The notes under the pieces: generated by a model
Told to the model about the DNA's origin: nothing
The model's input: the letters and a program-made list of their open reading frames with translations, nothing else
The model's database searches: none
Shown: one piece after another, positions 35,560 through 46,203 of the stretch
Layout: every line of letters starts with the position of its first letter
Numbering within the stretch: the first letter of the stretch is position 1
DNA from: SXXZ01 sp041177965
GTDB lineage: Bacteria; Verrucomicrobiota; Verrucomicrobiia; Limisphaerales; UBA9464
Assembly (NCBI GenBank): GCA_041177965.1
Contig: JBEGWF010000032.1
Coordinates: 1-64,000 of the forward strand
Direction of reading: 5' to 3'
DNA length: 64,000 nucleotides
Translations under genes and position numbers: made by a program

Positions 35560-37509
35560 TCACCGGACCGACGGCCCATCGAGCAGGTGCTCCCTCAGGA
35601 AGAGGATGGTGCTGAGGAACTGGAAGTCGGCATTGGGCTTCTTGGCGAATCCATGCCCCTCGTCCCTGGCCATGAGATAGGAACAGGTCAGACCATTGGC
35701 CCGGACGGCCTTCACCATCTGCTCGGCCTCGCTCAGGGGAACCCTGGGGTCGTTCTTGCCCTGGACGACCATCAGCGGCACCCGGATCCGGTCGGCCTGG
35801 TTGAGCGGGGAGATCTTCTCCAGATGGGCCCGCATGCGGGGATCGCGCTCGTCGCCATACTCCACGCGGCGCAGATCCCGACGGTAATCCTGGGTGTTGG
35901 TGAGGAAGGTCACGAAGTTCGAGATGCCCACGATGTCCACCCCGCATCGGAGCCGATCGCTGTAATGGACCAACGAGGCCAGCGTCATGTAACCGCCGTA
36001 ACTTCCCCCCATCACCGCCACGCGTCCCGCATCCAGCCCCGGGTCGGTGCCGATCCAGTCGAGGAACGCCCCGATGTCCTTCACGGAATCCTCGCGCAGA
36101 TAGCCATCGTCGAGGGTAAGGAAGCGTTTCCCGTAACCCGCCGATCCGCGGACATTCGGCACGACCAGGGCGACACCCAACTCGTTCAGGAAGTGGTTGT
36201 AGCGGGCCATGAACCCGGGCCGCGACTGCGATTCGGGACCACCGTGGATGATCATCACCACCGGGCGCCGGCCGGGGAAACGGGCCGGATCCGGCCGATA
36301 GACGAAGGCGCTCACCTTCAGTCGGTCGAAACTCGGGATCGTGATCAGCTCCGGCTCCCGGAACGCCTTCGCCGGCAGCCCACCGGTCTCGCTCTCGGTC
36401 CACCGGGTGAGGCGACCCGTCTTGATGTCGATCGAATGGGCGTCGGAGGGGGACTGGGCGTGGGCCAGGCTGAAGCCCAGATCGCGCCCGTTCTCGTGCC
36501 ACTCCAAGCCGGTCATCACCCCGGACGGGATGCCGGTCAGCGGACGGACCTTGCCCGAGCCCAGGTTCAGGATCGAGAGGCGGCTGGAACCGTTCTCGTT
36601 GACCACGAAGGCCAGGTGTTCGCCATCGGGCGACACCTCGAAGGCCTCGACATCCCAGGACGGCGCCTTGGAGGGGGCGCGCAGGAGGGGCGTGATCCGA
36701 CCGCCCTCGACGTCGATGCGGACGAGGCGCAGGAACTCGGAATCGAGGTCGCTGGTGGCCCAGACGCTGCGACCATCCCGGGAAAGCCGAGCCGAGCCGT
36801 ACGACACCACCCGATCCCGGGCCGGAGTGAGCCGGGTCAGCGTCCGCGTCGGGACGTCCAGCAGGTGCAGGTCGCTGTCGGTGATCGAGCGCCGGTTCTG
36901 GAGCAGCACCTTGGATCCGTCCCCATCGACATCGAGCACCGCCCAGCCCCCGCCCTGCACCTGGAGGATGCTCTCCGCCGAGTCGGGGCGAAGCGGATCC
37001 AGACGCCACACATCGGTGTCGCGCCCGTTGCGCCTGGTCGAGTTGTGGTAGAGCCAGCGCCCATCCCGCGAGAATCGTGCGTTCCCATTGCGGCTGCGGC
37101 CATCGGTCAACAGCGTCGTCCGCCCGTCGGCCAGATCCAGCCGGTGCAATTGGTAGAACTCGCCCCCACCGACGTCCTGACTGAACACGAGGAACCTACC
37201 CCGCCGGGGCTCGAACTGGCCACCCGCCACGGGCTCGGAGGAGAAGGTCAACTGGCGACGGGCCCCGCCCGGCTGCGACACCGAATGGAGTTGCAGCGTT
37301 TCGGAGAAACGGGTGCCGATGAGCATCTCCCGGCGGACGGGGTGCCAGGAGGCGAAGACCGCCGTGCGGAATTCGAGGTAACGGGAGGCGTCGCGCTTCA
37401 GTCCGACGGGGATCGGTGGAATCCCCTCGACCACCAGATTGTCGGGGACCTGGGCGAACAACGGAGCGCTCATGCAGGCGAGGACAAGGGCGTGCAGCGA
37501 TCGGAACAT
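35560..37509 (-). CDS. Prolyl oligopeptidase-family serine peptidase (S9)
   Basis: A 649-residue exported peptidase. A signal peptide (residues 1-19, MFRSLHALVLACMSAPLFA) precedes an N-terminal beta-propeller (TolB-like repeats, around LVFSQDVGGGEFYQLHRLDL) and a C-terminal alpha/beta hydrolase domain. The triad is visible as Ser503 (GGSYGGYM), Asp587 (GKNDPRVP) and His619 (DEGHGF). It would cleave short peptides in the periplasm. The ATG at 37507-37509 was chosen because it begins the signal peptide. 100 bases separate it from RNase Y on the same strand. Confidence 0.9.
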   Translation of the reverse strand: MFRSLHALVLACMSAPLFAQVPDNLVVEGIPPIPVGLKRDASRYLEFRTAVFASWHPVRREMLIGTRFSETLQLHSVSQPGGARRQLTFSSEPVAGGQFEPRRGRFLVFSQDVGGGEFYQLHRLDLADGRTTLLTDGRSRNGNARFSRDGRWLYHNSTRRNGRDTDVWRLDPLRPDSAESILQVQGGGWAVLDVDGDGSKVLLQNRRSITDSDLHLLDVPTRTLTRLTPARDRVVSYGSARLSRDGRSVWATSDLDSEFLRLVRIDVEGGRITPLLRAPSKAPSWDVEAFEVSPDGEHLAFVVNENGSSRLSILNLGSGKVRPLTGIPSGVMTGLEWHENGRDLGFSLAHAQSPSDAHSIDIKTGRLTRWTESETGGLPAKAFREPELITIPSFDRLKVSAFVYRPDPARFPGRRPVVMIIHGGPESQSRPGFMARYNHFLNELGVALVVPNVRGSAGYGKRFLTLDDGYLREDSVKDIGAFLDWIGTDPGLDAGRVAVMGGSYGGYMTLASLVHYSDRLRCGVDIVGISNFVTFLTNTQDYRRDLRRVEYGDERDPRMRAHLEKISPLNQADRIRVPLMVVQGKNDPRVPLSEAEQMVKAVRANGLTCSYLMARDEGHGFAKKPNADFQFLSTILFLREHLLDGPSVR

Positions 37510-37609
37510 GTCCCGACCCCAACACAGGCCGCTTCGATTGCAACCGAGTTTTCGACCGGGGACCGGAGGAACGGAAAGGGGGCGATTCGAACGGAACCGC
37601 GGCACGGGA

Positions 37610-39169
37610 TCATTTGGCGAATTCGACACAGCGGGTCTCGCGCACCACCGTGATTCGGATCTGACCCGGATAGAGCAGTTCCTCCTCGATGCGACGGGCC
37701 AGATCGCGGGCCATCCGGAGCGATGCGTGGTCGTCGACCTGGTCCGGCTTGACCACCACCCGCAATTCACGGCCGGCCTGGATGGCGAAGGCCCGTTCCA
37801 CCCCGGTGAACTCGAAGGCGATGCGTTCGAGGTTCTCCAGTCGTTGGAGGTAGGTGGTCATCCCCTCGCTGCGGGACCCGGGCCGGGTGGCGCTGATGGC
37901 GTCGGCGGCGGCCACGAGGATCCCGAGGCAGTTCTCGTGGGGGACCTCCTCGTGGTGGGAGGCCACGGCGTTGAGGATGGCCTCCGACTCGTTGTAGCGC
38001 CTCAGGAAATCGGCTCCCACCTTGGCATGGGGACCTTCCACTTCGTGCGAGAGGGCCTTGCCGATGTCATGAAGCAGGCCCGAGCGCTTGGCGGCCACCA
38101 CATCGTCGCCGAGTTCGGCGGCCATCAGGCCGCACAGGTGGGCCACCTCGAGGGAATGCTCCAGCACGTTCTGGGAGAAGCTGTGGCGGAAATGCAGCCT
38201 TCCCAGCATGCGGGCCACATCGGGATGGATGGGTGGCTGGCCGGCCCGATAGACCGCGTCCTCGCCCTTGCGGAGGATGAAGTCCTCCATCTCGACGGTG
38301 ACGGCGGCGACCACCTCTTCGATGCGGGTCGGATGGATGCGGCCGTCGAGGATCAGCCGCTCCATGGATTGCCGGGCGACTTCGCGGCGGACGGGATCGA
38401 AACCGGACAGCACCACCGCATTGGGCGTGTCGTCCACGAGGACCGTGATGCCGGTGGCGCTCTCGAAGGAGCGGATGTTGCGACCATCCCGGCCGATGAT
38501 CCGCCCCTTCATCTCGTCGCCCGGGAGGGCCACAGTGGCGGTGCTGGTCTCGTAGGTGTGCTTGCCCGCGTAGCGCTGGATGGCCGTGGCGAGGATGCGC
38601 CGGGCCTGCTCCTCGGCACCCGACCGGGCATTCTCGAGGATGTGTCTGCCGAGACTGGCCGCATCGCGCGACGATTCCTGCTCCACCTCCTTCAGCAGCA
38701 GCGTCCGAGCCTCGAGCGCGGTGAGTCCGGAGATCGACTCCAACTGCCCCCTGCGCTCCTCCGACAGCCGTCGGATCTCCTGGCGCTCCTGATCCATCCG
38801 GACCCGGGCCGAGTCGAGCCCCTCGGATCGTCGTCGCACCTCTTCCTGCTGTTCCACCAGTCGCTCCATCTGCCTGCCCACCGATGCCTCGCGGTCGGCC
38901 AGGCGGGATTCGGTCGCGGCCAACCGGGAACGCTCGGACTCGAGCTCGCGGTCCTGGTCGTCGCGCCAGCGCCGGAGATCCTGCTGGGCCGCCAGTCGAA
39001 CCTCGGCCTGCATCGCATCGGCCTCGCGACGCGCCCGGTCGGCCTGCTCGCGCTCGCGCACCGCCAACTCGGCCCGTAGCGCCCGTTCGCGGAGACGGTG
39101 GAGGGCATAGGAGACCCCGGCGCCCGCGAGCGCCCCGCCCACCGCAAACAACCAGGATTCCGTGGCCAT
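37610..39169 (-). CDS. rny: Ribonuclease Y
   Basis: Membrane-anchored endoribonuclease that starts mRNA decay. The 519-residue protein has an N-terminal membrane helix (about residues 6-24), a long coiled-coil segment (about 28-165, rich in Glu, Arg and Gln), a KH domain (MKGRIIGRDGRNIRSFE) and an HD phosphohydrolase domain (HSLEVAHL, then GLLHDIGKAL). C-terminus VEFAK matches the family ending. It starts three bases after the 5-formyl-THF cyclo-ligase stop, so it is probably the last gene of the efflux-operon transcript. Confidence 0.95.
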   Translation of the reverse strand: MATESWLFAVGGALAGAGVSYALHRLRERALRAELAVREREQADRARREADAMQAEVRLAAQQDLRRWRDDQDRELESERSRLAATESRLADREASVGRQMERLVEQQEEVRRRSEGLDSARVRMDQERQEIRRLSEERRGQLESISGLTALEARTLLLKEVEQESSRDAASLGRHILENARSGAEEQARRILATAIQRYAGKHTYETSTATVALPGDEMKGRIIGRDGRNIRSFESATGITVLVDDTPNAVVLSGFDPVRREVARQSMERLILDGRIHPTRIEEVVAAVTVEMEDFILRKGEDAVYRAGQPPIHPDVARMLGRLHFRHSFSQNVLEHSLEVAHLCGLMAAELGDDVVAAKRSGLLHDIGKALSHEVEGPHAKVGADFLRRYNESEAILNAVASHHEEVPHENCLGILVAAADAISATRPGSRSEGMTTYLQRLENLERIAFEFTGVERAFAIQAGRELRVVVKPDQVDDHASLRMARDLARRIEEELLYPGQIRITVVRETRCVEFAK

Positions 39170-39172
39170 GCG

Positions 39173-39772
39173 TCACTCGGCGCCCTCGGGCGCGAACCGA
39201 CACCCCCCGGGGGTGATCACCCCATCCAAACCGAAGTCGTGATCTTCCCGGGGAATCCGGGGCAGCAACTGGCAGTCGAAGGCTACCCCGAAGGACCTGC
39301 CTCGGAACGACTCCAGCAACCGGTCGTAGAACCCCCGCCCCCGACCGAGCCTGACCCCGTCATACGAGAACCCTAGCCCGGGAACGAAGGCCAAGTCCAG
39401 CAGCGGGGTGGCGACCTCCTCGCAACCGGCAGAAGGCTCGAGGATCCCGAATCGACCGGCCACCAGATCCGCAGGGCCATCCACCCGCCGCCAGCGGTAG
39501 GCCGATCGGATCGGATCATGGCAGGGCAGCACCACCTTCCTTCCCTCGGCCCATGCGATGCCGGCCAACGGCCAGAGGTCGGGTTCGTCTGGGCGGGGAT
39601 GGTACAGTGCCAGCGTCCGCGCCCGCCCCCATTCGGGCAGCGTCATGCAATGCCGCCGGATGCGTTCGGAGGAGGCGTCGCGTTCGCCCGCGGGGAGGTC
39701 GCGCAACCGGCGTCTGAACTCCTCGCGCAGGGCCCCTTTCGCGGACCGGGAATCCGCTGCCACGCCGTTCAT
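39173..39772 (-). CDS. 5-formyltetrahydrofolate cyclo-ligase
   Basis: A 199-residue enzyme that converts 5-formyl-THF to 5,10-methenyl-THF using ATP. Family markers are ALYHPRPDEPD, KVVLPCHDP and the ATP-binding LAFVPGLGFSYDGVRLGRGRGFYDRLL. The start ATG at 39770-39772 is five bases from the permease stop; the stop precedes rny by three bases. A folate-metabolism gene inside an efflux transcript suggests simple read-through. Confidence 0.92.
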   Translation of the reverse strand: MNGVAADSRSAKGALREEFRRRLRDLPAGERDASSERIRRHCMTLPEWGRARTLALYHPRPDEPDLWPLAGIAWAEGRKVVLPCHDPIRSAYRWRRVDGPADLVAGRFGILEPSAGCEEVATPLLDLAFVPGLGFSYDGVRLGRGRGFYDRLLESFRGRSFGVAFDCQLLPRIPREDHDFGLDGVITPGGCRFAPEGAE

Positions 39773-39776
39773 GCAC

Positions 39777-40991
<1,215 letters not shown>

Positions 40992-40994
40992 GGT

Positions 40995-41756
40995 TCAGGC
41001 GGTGAGTTGGACGGCCTTCTGCTCGGCCTCGAGTTTCTGCAGTTCCTCGACGGCGTTGAGCCGACCGGTGACCGGAGCGTCGCTGCGGACCAACCCGTCG
41101 CGCATCACCACGATGCGCTTGCAGTACTGGGCGATGTCCAATTCGTGGGTCACCATGACCAGGGTCATCCCCTGGTCGTTGAGCTTCTGGAAGATGCCCA
41201 TGATCTCGATGCTGGTGCGGGTATCGAGGTTGCCGGTGGGCTCGTCGGCGAGCAGGAGGGTCGGCCGGTTCACCAGCGCCCGCGCGATGGCCACGCGCTG
41301 CTGCTGGCCACCGGAGAGTCGGCTGGGGGTGTGGTCCATGCGCTGCCCCAGCCCCACCAACTCGAGGGCGGCGGCGGCCCGTTGGTTCTGCTCCGGGATG
41401 GGGATCTTGGGCCGCGCGTACAACATCGGCAGTTGGACATTCTCGAGGGCGGTGGTCCGGGCCAGGAGGTTGAATCCCTGGAAGACGAAACCGAGCTTGC
41501 GATTGCGCAGGTCGGCCAGTTCGTTGCGCGACAACGATCCGATGTCGACCCCGTCGATGAGGCATTTGCCCTGACTGGGCCGGTCGAGGCACCCGATGGT
41601 GTTCATGAGGGTGCTCTTGCCGGAACCGGAGGAACCCATGATGGCGACGAATTCGCCGGCCTCCACCTTGAGGTTCACCCCGCGCACCGCGCGGACCTCG
41701 ATCTCGCCGGTGCGATAGGTCTTCTGGAAATCCTCGAGTTGGATGACCGCGGGCAT
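40995..41756 (-). CDS. MacB/LolD-type ABC transporter ATPase
   Basis: A 253-residue ATPase: Walker A GSSGSGKST, signature LSGGQQQRVAIARAL, Walker B LLLADEPTGNLD and the H-loop VTHE. The compact arrangement with no membrane segment, followed by a separate permease gene, makes it the split form of MacB. The start ATG is at 41754-41756, and the adaptor gene ends 32 bases upstream. Confidence 0.92.
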   Translation of the reverse strand: MPAVIQLEDFQKTYRTGEIEVRAVRGVNLKVEAGEFVAIMGSSGSGKSTLMNTIGCLDRPSQGKCLIDGVDIGSLSRNELADLRNRKLGFVFQGFNLLARTTALENVQLPMLYARPKIPIPEQNQRAAAALELVGLGQRMDHTPSRLSGGQQQRVAIARALVNRPTLLLADEPTGNLDTRTSIEIMGIFQKLNDQGMTLVMVTHELDIAQYCKRIVVMRDGLVRSDAPVTGRLNAVEELQKLEAEQKAVQLTA

Positions 41757-41788
41757 GGATGCGAAGGGTTGGGTGGGTGACGGACGGA

Positions 41789-43291
41789 TCAGCGACGGGG
41801 AGCCCCGCCGAAGGGGCCGCCGAAGGGATTCCCCGCGGGTGCGGCGGCGGTGGTGGCCGTGGACTTCAGCGCGGTGACGATCACCAGACCGGGTTCCAAC
41901 CCCTCCAGCACCTCGGCCCCCGAGGCGTCGGTCATGCCCACCTTGACGTTGATGGCCTGGAGCACCGGCGCGGCCTCCGGGGCGGCCGGATCGGCGGGCT
42001 TCAGCGCATAGACGGTCTTCAGCGTGGGACCTTCGGCCACCCTCGGGCGGGGCGATCCCCCACCGTTGCCGCCACCCGTGCCACCCATGCCACCGGGGCC
42101 TCCACCCATGCCCCCGCCACCTGCGGCCATCATGGCCCGCATCCGCTCCCGCATCGCCTGGTATTGGGTCTTCTGTTCCGGTGTGAGGGAGTCTTCGTAC
42201 TTCTTGCGTTCCTCGTCGGTCGGGCGGCGCCCTTCAGCGGTCCACGGAGCCGGGGGCAGGCCCTCCATGCCCGGCGGCCGCGACGGACGGACGATGTCGT
42301 TGGTGGAGACGGTGTTGGTGGCCGGCAGGACCGTGACGCCCGCGGGCGGTGAGAATCGGGTCGCCGAAGCGGGAATGCGCACCACATTGGTCTTCTCCAG
42401 GGTGATGAGCGTGGCCGTGGCCGTCATGCCCGGACGCAACCGCAGATCCCTGTTGTTGACCGCGACCACCGTCGTGTAGGTCACCACGTTCTGGTTGGTC
42501 GTCGGAGCGAATCGGACCTGCCGCACGCGGCCCTCGAACTTCCGGTTCGGAAAGGCATCGACGGTGAACTCCACCCGCTGCTGTTCCTGGACATTGCCGA
42601 TATCGGCCTCGGAGACGGCCAGTTCGATCTGCATCTGCGACAGATCCTGGGCGATCAGGAACAGGGTCGGGGTGTTGAAGCTGGCGGCCACGGTCTGACC
42701 GGCATCCACGCTGCGGGTCACGACCACCCCGCTGATTGGGGCGTAGATCGTGGTCCGATCGAGGTCGACCTGGGCGCTCTCGACCGCGGCCTCCCGGGTC
42801 TTCACACCGGCCTGGGCCTGGAGCAGGGCCACATCGGCCTGCTGGTTCTCGGTCTCGGAGATGAGCTTCGCGGCGAACAGTTCCTTGGCGCGCTTGGAGT
42901 TGAACTCGGCCATCGCGAGACCGGCCGTGGCGTTCGCGAGGTCGGCCTTGGCCCGGGCCAGGGCCCGCTCATAGGTGGCGGGATCGATCCTCGCAAGGAC
43001 GTCGCCCTCCTTCACGGTCGAATTGAAGTCGACCTTCATCTCGGTGATGGTGCCCGAGATCTGGGATCCCACCTGGACCTGACGGATCGGAGCGATGCCG
43101 CCGTTGGCGCTGACGCTCTGCACCATGTTGGTGCGCACGGCCGCCTCGGTCCTGAACTCCAGGGGCGCGGGCTTCTTGAGGCGATCGCATCCGCACAGGG
43201 CCAGGAGCAGCAGCGGAAGGAACGGGAACGGAAGGAGTGCGGTGGCCTGGGCCTGGGACTGTCGGGCGCTGGGGCGCTGCTGCGGATTCAT
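41789..43291 (-). CDS. MacA-like periplasmic adaptor lipoprotein of a tripartite efflux pump
   Basis: A 500-residue membrane-fusion protein. The N-terminus (LLLLALCGCDR) has a lipobox with Cys35. A biotinyl-lipoyl-like domain (VQVGSQISGTITEMKVDFNS), a helical hairpin (about residues 100-155), and beta-barrel domains follow. An unusual insert at about residues 350-415 has a charged helix-like part and a Gly/Met-rich stretch from residue 387 (MMAAGGGGMGGG). The C-terminus is again Gly/Pro-rich. The ATG at 43289-43291 was chosen because it begins the lipoprotein signal; the longer frame to 43672 has no conserved sequence. First gene of the adaptor-ATPase-permease operon. Confidence 0.87.
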   Translation of the reverse strand: MNPQQRPSARQSQAQATALLPFPFLPLLLLALCGCDRLKKPAPLEFRTEAAVRTNMVQSVSANGGIAPIRQVQVGSQISGTITEMKVDFNSTVKEGDVLARIDPATYERALARAKADLANATAGLAMAEFNSKRAKELFAAKLISETENQQADVALLQAQAGVKTREAAVESAQVDLDRTTIYAPISGVVVTRSVDAGQTVAASFNTPTLFLIAQDLSQMQIELAVSEADIGNVQEQQRVEFTVDAFPNRKFEGRVRQVRFAPTTNQNVVTYTTVVAVNNRDLRLRPGMTATATLITLEKTNVVRIPASATRFSPPAGVTVLPATNTVSTNDIVRPSRPPGMEGLPPAPWTAEGRRPTDEERKKYEDSLTPEQKTQYQAMRERMRAMMAAGGGGMGGGPGGMGGTGGGNGGGSPRPRVAEGPTLKTVYALKPADPAAPEAAPVLQAINVKVGMTDASGAEVLEGLEPGLVIVTALKSTATTAAAPAGNPFGGPFGGAPRR

Positions 43292-43464
43292 GGTTCTTGA
43301 AGAGTGGGCGACACGGACGGCCGACGCCTCGGTTCGTCCCCACAGAGACCCTTCCACCACCCTTCCGGTTACGCAATGATCCAAAAGGAACACCGGAGGC
43401 CGGAAGGTTTCCGGCGCTCCGGTGTGGAAGGCACACGGGCGGGGACGAGGCCCCGTCCTCGATG

Positions 43465-44826
43465 TCAGAGCGGCTTGACGCTCAGATTGCGGAAGGCCAC
43501 CGGGTCGTTGTGGCCGGCAAAACCGAAATGCCCCTTGGTGCGGTTCTTGCCCGGATGGGGGCTGTTGGCCATGTAGCTGGTGATCGTCGACAAATCGGTG
43601 TCGAGGATGACGAATCCGTTGAGTTCGGTGCGGATCCGGCTCCCCTGGACGCGCGTCTCCTGGAAGTTCCACTCGCCATTCGGGCGCTGGTAGCCCTGAT
43701 GGGCCGCGGCCATCCCGTAGGCGCCGCCATAGGCCTGCCGCGGATCCAGCCTGGAACCGGTCTTGACCTCGTAGTCCTCGGAGAGCACCTGCAGTTCGGT
43801 CATGGCCACGTAGGCCGCATCACCCGAGCCCGGGTAGCGGATGGCGAAACCGTTGTTGCCCGCGCTGGGAACCTGAACCTCGGCCCGGAAGACGAAGTCG
43901 CCGTATTCGGCCTCGGTGAAGAGCACCCCGCCCTTGCCCTTCTTGCAGCGGATGGAACCGTCGACCACCTCGTAGTCGTTGACCGAGCCCTTCCAACCGG
44001 TCAGGTCCTTGCCGTTCCAGATCGACTGGAAGCCATCCTTGCCGTGGCTGGCGAGGATGCGGTTGGCCTCGGCGCTGCCGATCTCGCGGATGAAGACGTT
44101 CTTCCAGCGGATCTCACCACCGTGGGTCTGCAACTGGATGGGACCGCGGGCGGGAATGGGCTTCTTGCGGTCGTAGAAATTCTCCATGATGGCGTGCTGG
44201 ACGACCGATTTGCCGTTGAGCCACACGCTCACCCTCGATCCGACCATGACGATGCGGAACGAGTTCCACTGACCGAAGGGCTTGTCGGCGAGCACCAGAG
44301 GATCCTTGCCCGGAGCGCCCGGGGAGTTGTTCCACAAGCCGCCCGAGCCCTTGTCGGCGCCCAGGTTGGCCTTGGCCTTCTCGGTGTAGTCCCAGATCTG
44401 CACCTGCGGCACGCCGCGCAGGTAGATGCCCGAATCGGCCAGCGGCACCGTCTTGTACTCCAGCAGCAGTTCGAAATCACCGTAGTCCTTCTCGGTGGTC
44501 GCGTAGGCACCGTTGCCACCGTTCACCAGTTCACCGTTCTCGACGTACCAGTTGGGCTTGCCGGTCTTGGGGTCGGTCTCGGTCAGGGTCTTGGTCCACT
44601 TGGCGATCTGGGCCGCACGATCGGCCTCGGGCATGGCCAGGAGCTTGCGATGATCGAAGGTGTCGCCCCCGCGGAAGCCGGTGAGATCCCGGCCATTGAA
44701 GAGCTGCGAGAACCCCTGGGGCGGTTGGTTCAGGGCCTGGAGGCTGGAGCAGCCCCAGAGGCCGACCATGGCGGCGGCGGTGGTTGCGGTGGCAACGAAT
44801 TGGCGACGGTTGAACGGTAGGTTCAT
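43465..44826 (-). CDS. Two-domain 3-keto-disaccharide hydrolase-like (DUF1080) lipoprotein
   Basis: A 453-residue exported protein. The N-terminus NRRQFVATATTAAAM followed by LWGCSS is a twin-arginine-like signal with a lipobox Cys26. Two DUF1080 (3-keto-disaccharide hydrolase) beta-sandwiches follow: one starting at GFSQLFNGRDLTGF and one at GFQSIWNGKDLTGW. DUF1080 proteins act on keto-sugars made by periplasmic dehydrogenases and are abundant in PVC bacteria. 173 bases with no clear signal separate it from the MacA gene downstream. It diverges from the protein-kinase gene. Confidence 0.85.
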   Translation of the reverse strand: MNLPFNRRQFVATATTAAAMVGLWGCSSLQALNQPPQGFSQLFNGRDLTGFRGGDTFDHRKLLAMPEADRAAQIAKWTKTLTETDPKTGKPNWYVENGELVNGGNGAYATTEKDYGDFELLLEYKTVPLADSGIYLRGVPQVQIWDYTEKAKANLGADKGSGGLWNNSPGAPGKDPLVLADKPFGQWNSFRIVMVGSRVSVWLNGKSVVQHAIMENFYDRKKPIPARGPIQLQTHGGEIRWKNVFIREIGSAEANRILASHGKDGFQSIWNGKDLTGWKGSVNDYEVVDGSIRCKKGKGGVLFTEAEYGDFVFRAEVQVPSAGNNGFAIRYPGSGDAAYVAMTELQVLSEDYEVKTGSRLDPRQAYGGAYGMAAAHQGYQRPNGEWNFQETRVQGSRIRTELNGFVILDTDLSTITSYMANSPHPGKNRTKGHFGFAGHNDPVAFRNLSVKPL

Positions 44827-44940
44827 GTGGAAGCTGCTCCCGTGGTAATCCGGTTCGACGCCGGGGTCAATCGCGCTGCCGTGCCCATGGCGGGAATGAT
44901 TTGCCCACCCCCCGGTTTTCCAATCACCTTTCCGCCGCGG

Positions 44941-45762
44941 ATGTCACGACACGGAACCAAGATCGGCCCCTACACGCTCCACGAGGAGATCAATGCCGGG
45001 GGCATGTCCGAGATCTGGCTGGGCACCGACGCCAAGGGCGCGGCCGTGGCGATCCGGCTGATGCTCAACAATTCCGCCTTCGCCTTCACCGAGCGGAAAC
45101 GGTTCCTGACCGGCTGCGAGACCCTCAGCGCCTGCCAGGACCACCACCACATCATCGGATACATCGAGCACGGCAAGATCGGGGGCGAGCTGGCGCTGGT
45201 GCTGGAATACGTGGAGGGCGAGAATCTCAAGCTGCGCATGGCCACGGGCGATCCGGTGCTGGCCGAGAACATCGCCCAGGTGCTCATCGACTTCGCCGAG
45301 GCCCTCGAGGTCGTCCACGACCGCGGGTACATGCACCTCGACGTCAAGCCCGAGAACGTGCTGCTGACCCGCAACGGTCGACTCAAGCTGATCGACTTCG
45401 ATCTGGCCCGCCCGATACCGAACCCGCCGCGCAAGCTCGACAAGAATCCGGGCACCCCACACTACATGTCGCCGGAACAACTGGCCCGGGAGCCGGTCGA
45501 CCACCGGGCCGACATCTGGGCCTACGGCGTCAGCGCCTACGAACTCCTCACCCATCGCAAGCCCTTCCCGGGGGACTCGGCCGATGCGGTGTTCCGGACC
45601 CAACGCGACCGGTCCGACTTCATCCCACCCCGCCGGCTGAACCCGGACATCCCCGTCGCGCTCGAAAAGATCGTGATGCGTTGCCTCGAGCAGGATCCAG
45701 CGATGCGGTATCCGTCGATGTCGGTGCTGACCCACGAGCTGCGCAAGGCGCTCTACGTCTGA
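44941..45762 (+). CDS. Serine/threonine protein kinase-like protein, atypical active site
   Basis: A 273-residue kinase domain with no receiver or membrane part. The glycine loop is INAGGMSEIWLG. The position of the ATP-binding lysine (VAIK) is Arg39 (VAIR). The catalytic loop is HLDVKPEN (Asp134, Lys136, Asn139), acceptable for bacterial kinases. The metal motif is DFD (Asp152 to Asp154) instead of DFG. GTPHYMSPEQLA and DIWAYGVSAYELLT are normal. With Arg39 and DFD it may be weakly active or a pseudokinase; this needs an assay. The ATG at 44941 fits the conserved start; the longer frame from 44827 lies in the divergent promoter region. The downstream RelE-like gene is convergent. Confidence 0.83.
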   Translation: MSRHGTKIGPYTLHEEINAGGMSEIWLGTDAKGAAVAIRLMLNNSAFAFTERKRFLTGCETLSACQDHHHIIGYIEHGKIGGELALVLEYVEGENLKLRMATGDPVLAENIAQVLIDFAEALEVVHDRGYMHLDVKPENVLLTRNGRLKLIDFDLARPIPNPPRKLDKNPGTPHYMSPEQLAREPVDHRADIWAYGVSAYELLTHRKPFPGDSADAVFRTQRDRSDFIPPRRLNPDIPVALEKIVMRCLEQDPAMRYPSMSVLTHELRKALYV

Positions 45763-45819
45763 GAGCGGAGGTGACCGGCTCCTCCGGGGGCGCGGTGGGG
45801 CGGCGCACCGGGAACCGGC

Positions 45820-46203
45820 TCAACGCGAGGACTTGGCCGCGGCGATGAGCTCCCAGAACTTCGGGTTGCCCTGCAATTGCTCGTCCTCGCCGGTGGGGAG
45901 ACTGGACCGGTAGAGGAAATCCTTGAGCGTGTTGCGGCTCAGGATCCGGTGCACCACCACCCCGAGCGGGTGTCGCTCGAAATAGACCCGATAATCACCC
46001 AGTCGATACCGGGTCAGGGTGCGCCCCTGACGGGACAGGCTCCCGAAGGCCCCCTCTTCGCGCATCAATTCGGAGGGCAGACCTCGGAACTGCCCGAGCA
46101 CCTGCAACTGCAGATCCTTCGGCAGCTTCGACAACTCGGCGGCGCTGGTCGGATTGAAGATGATCTGGAACGGCTGCATCCGGGCGATAGGTTCCACCGG
46201 CAT
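45820..46203 (-). CDS. RelE/ParE-like toxin-family protein
   Basis: A 127-residue protein (119 if the second ATG at 46179 is used). It resembles the RelE superfamily, with the pattern FNPTSAAELSKLPKDLQ, then GRTLTRYRLGDYRVYFERHP with the arginine-rich strand expected for mRNA cleavage or DNA-gyrase targeting. No antitoxin gene is visible next to it, so it may be an orphan. Similar proteins with a C-terminal DFLYRSSLP tail occur in verrucomicrobia; I do not know their activity. Convergent with the kinase gene. Confidence 0.6.
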   Translation of the reverse strand: MPVEPIARMQPFQIIFNPTSAAELSKLPKDLQLQVLGQFRGLPSELMREEGAFGSLSRQGRTLTRYRLGDYRVYFERHPLGVVVHRILSRNTLKDFLYRSSLPTGEDEQLQGNPKFWELIAAAKSSR

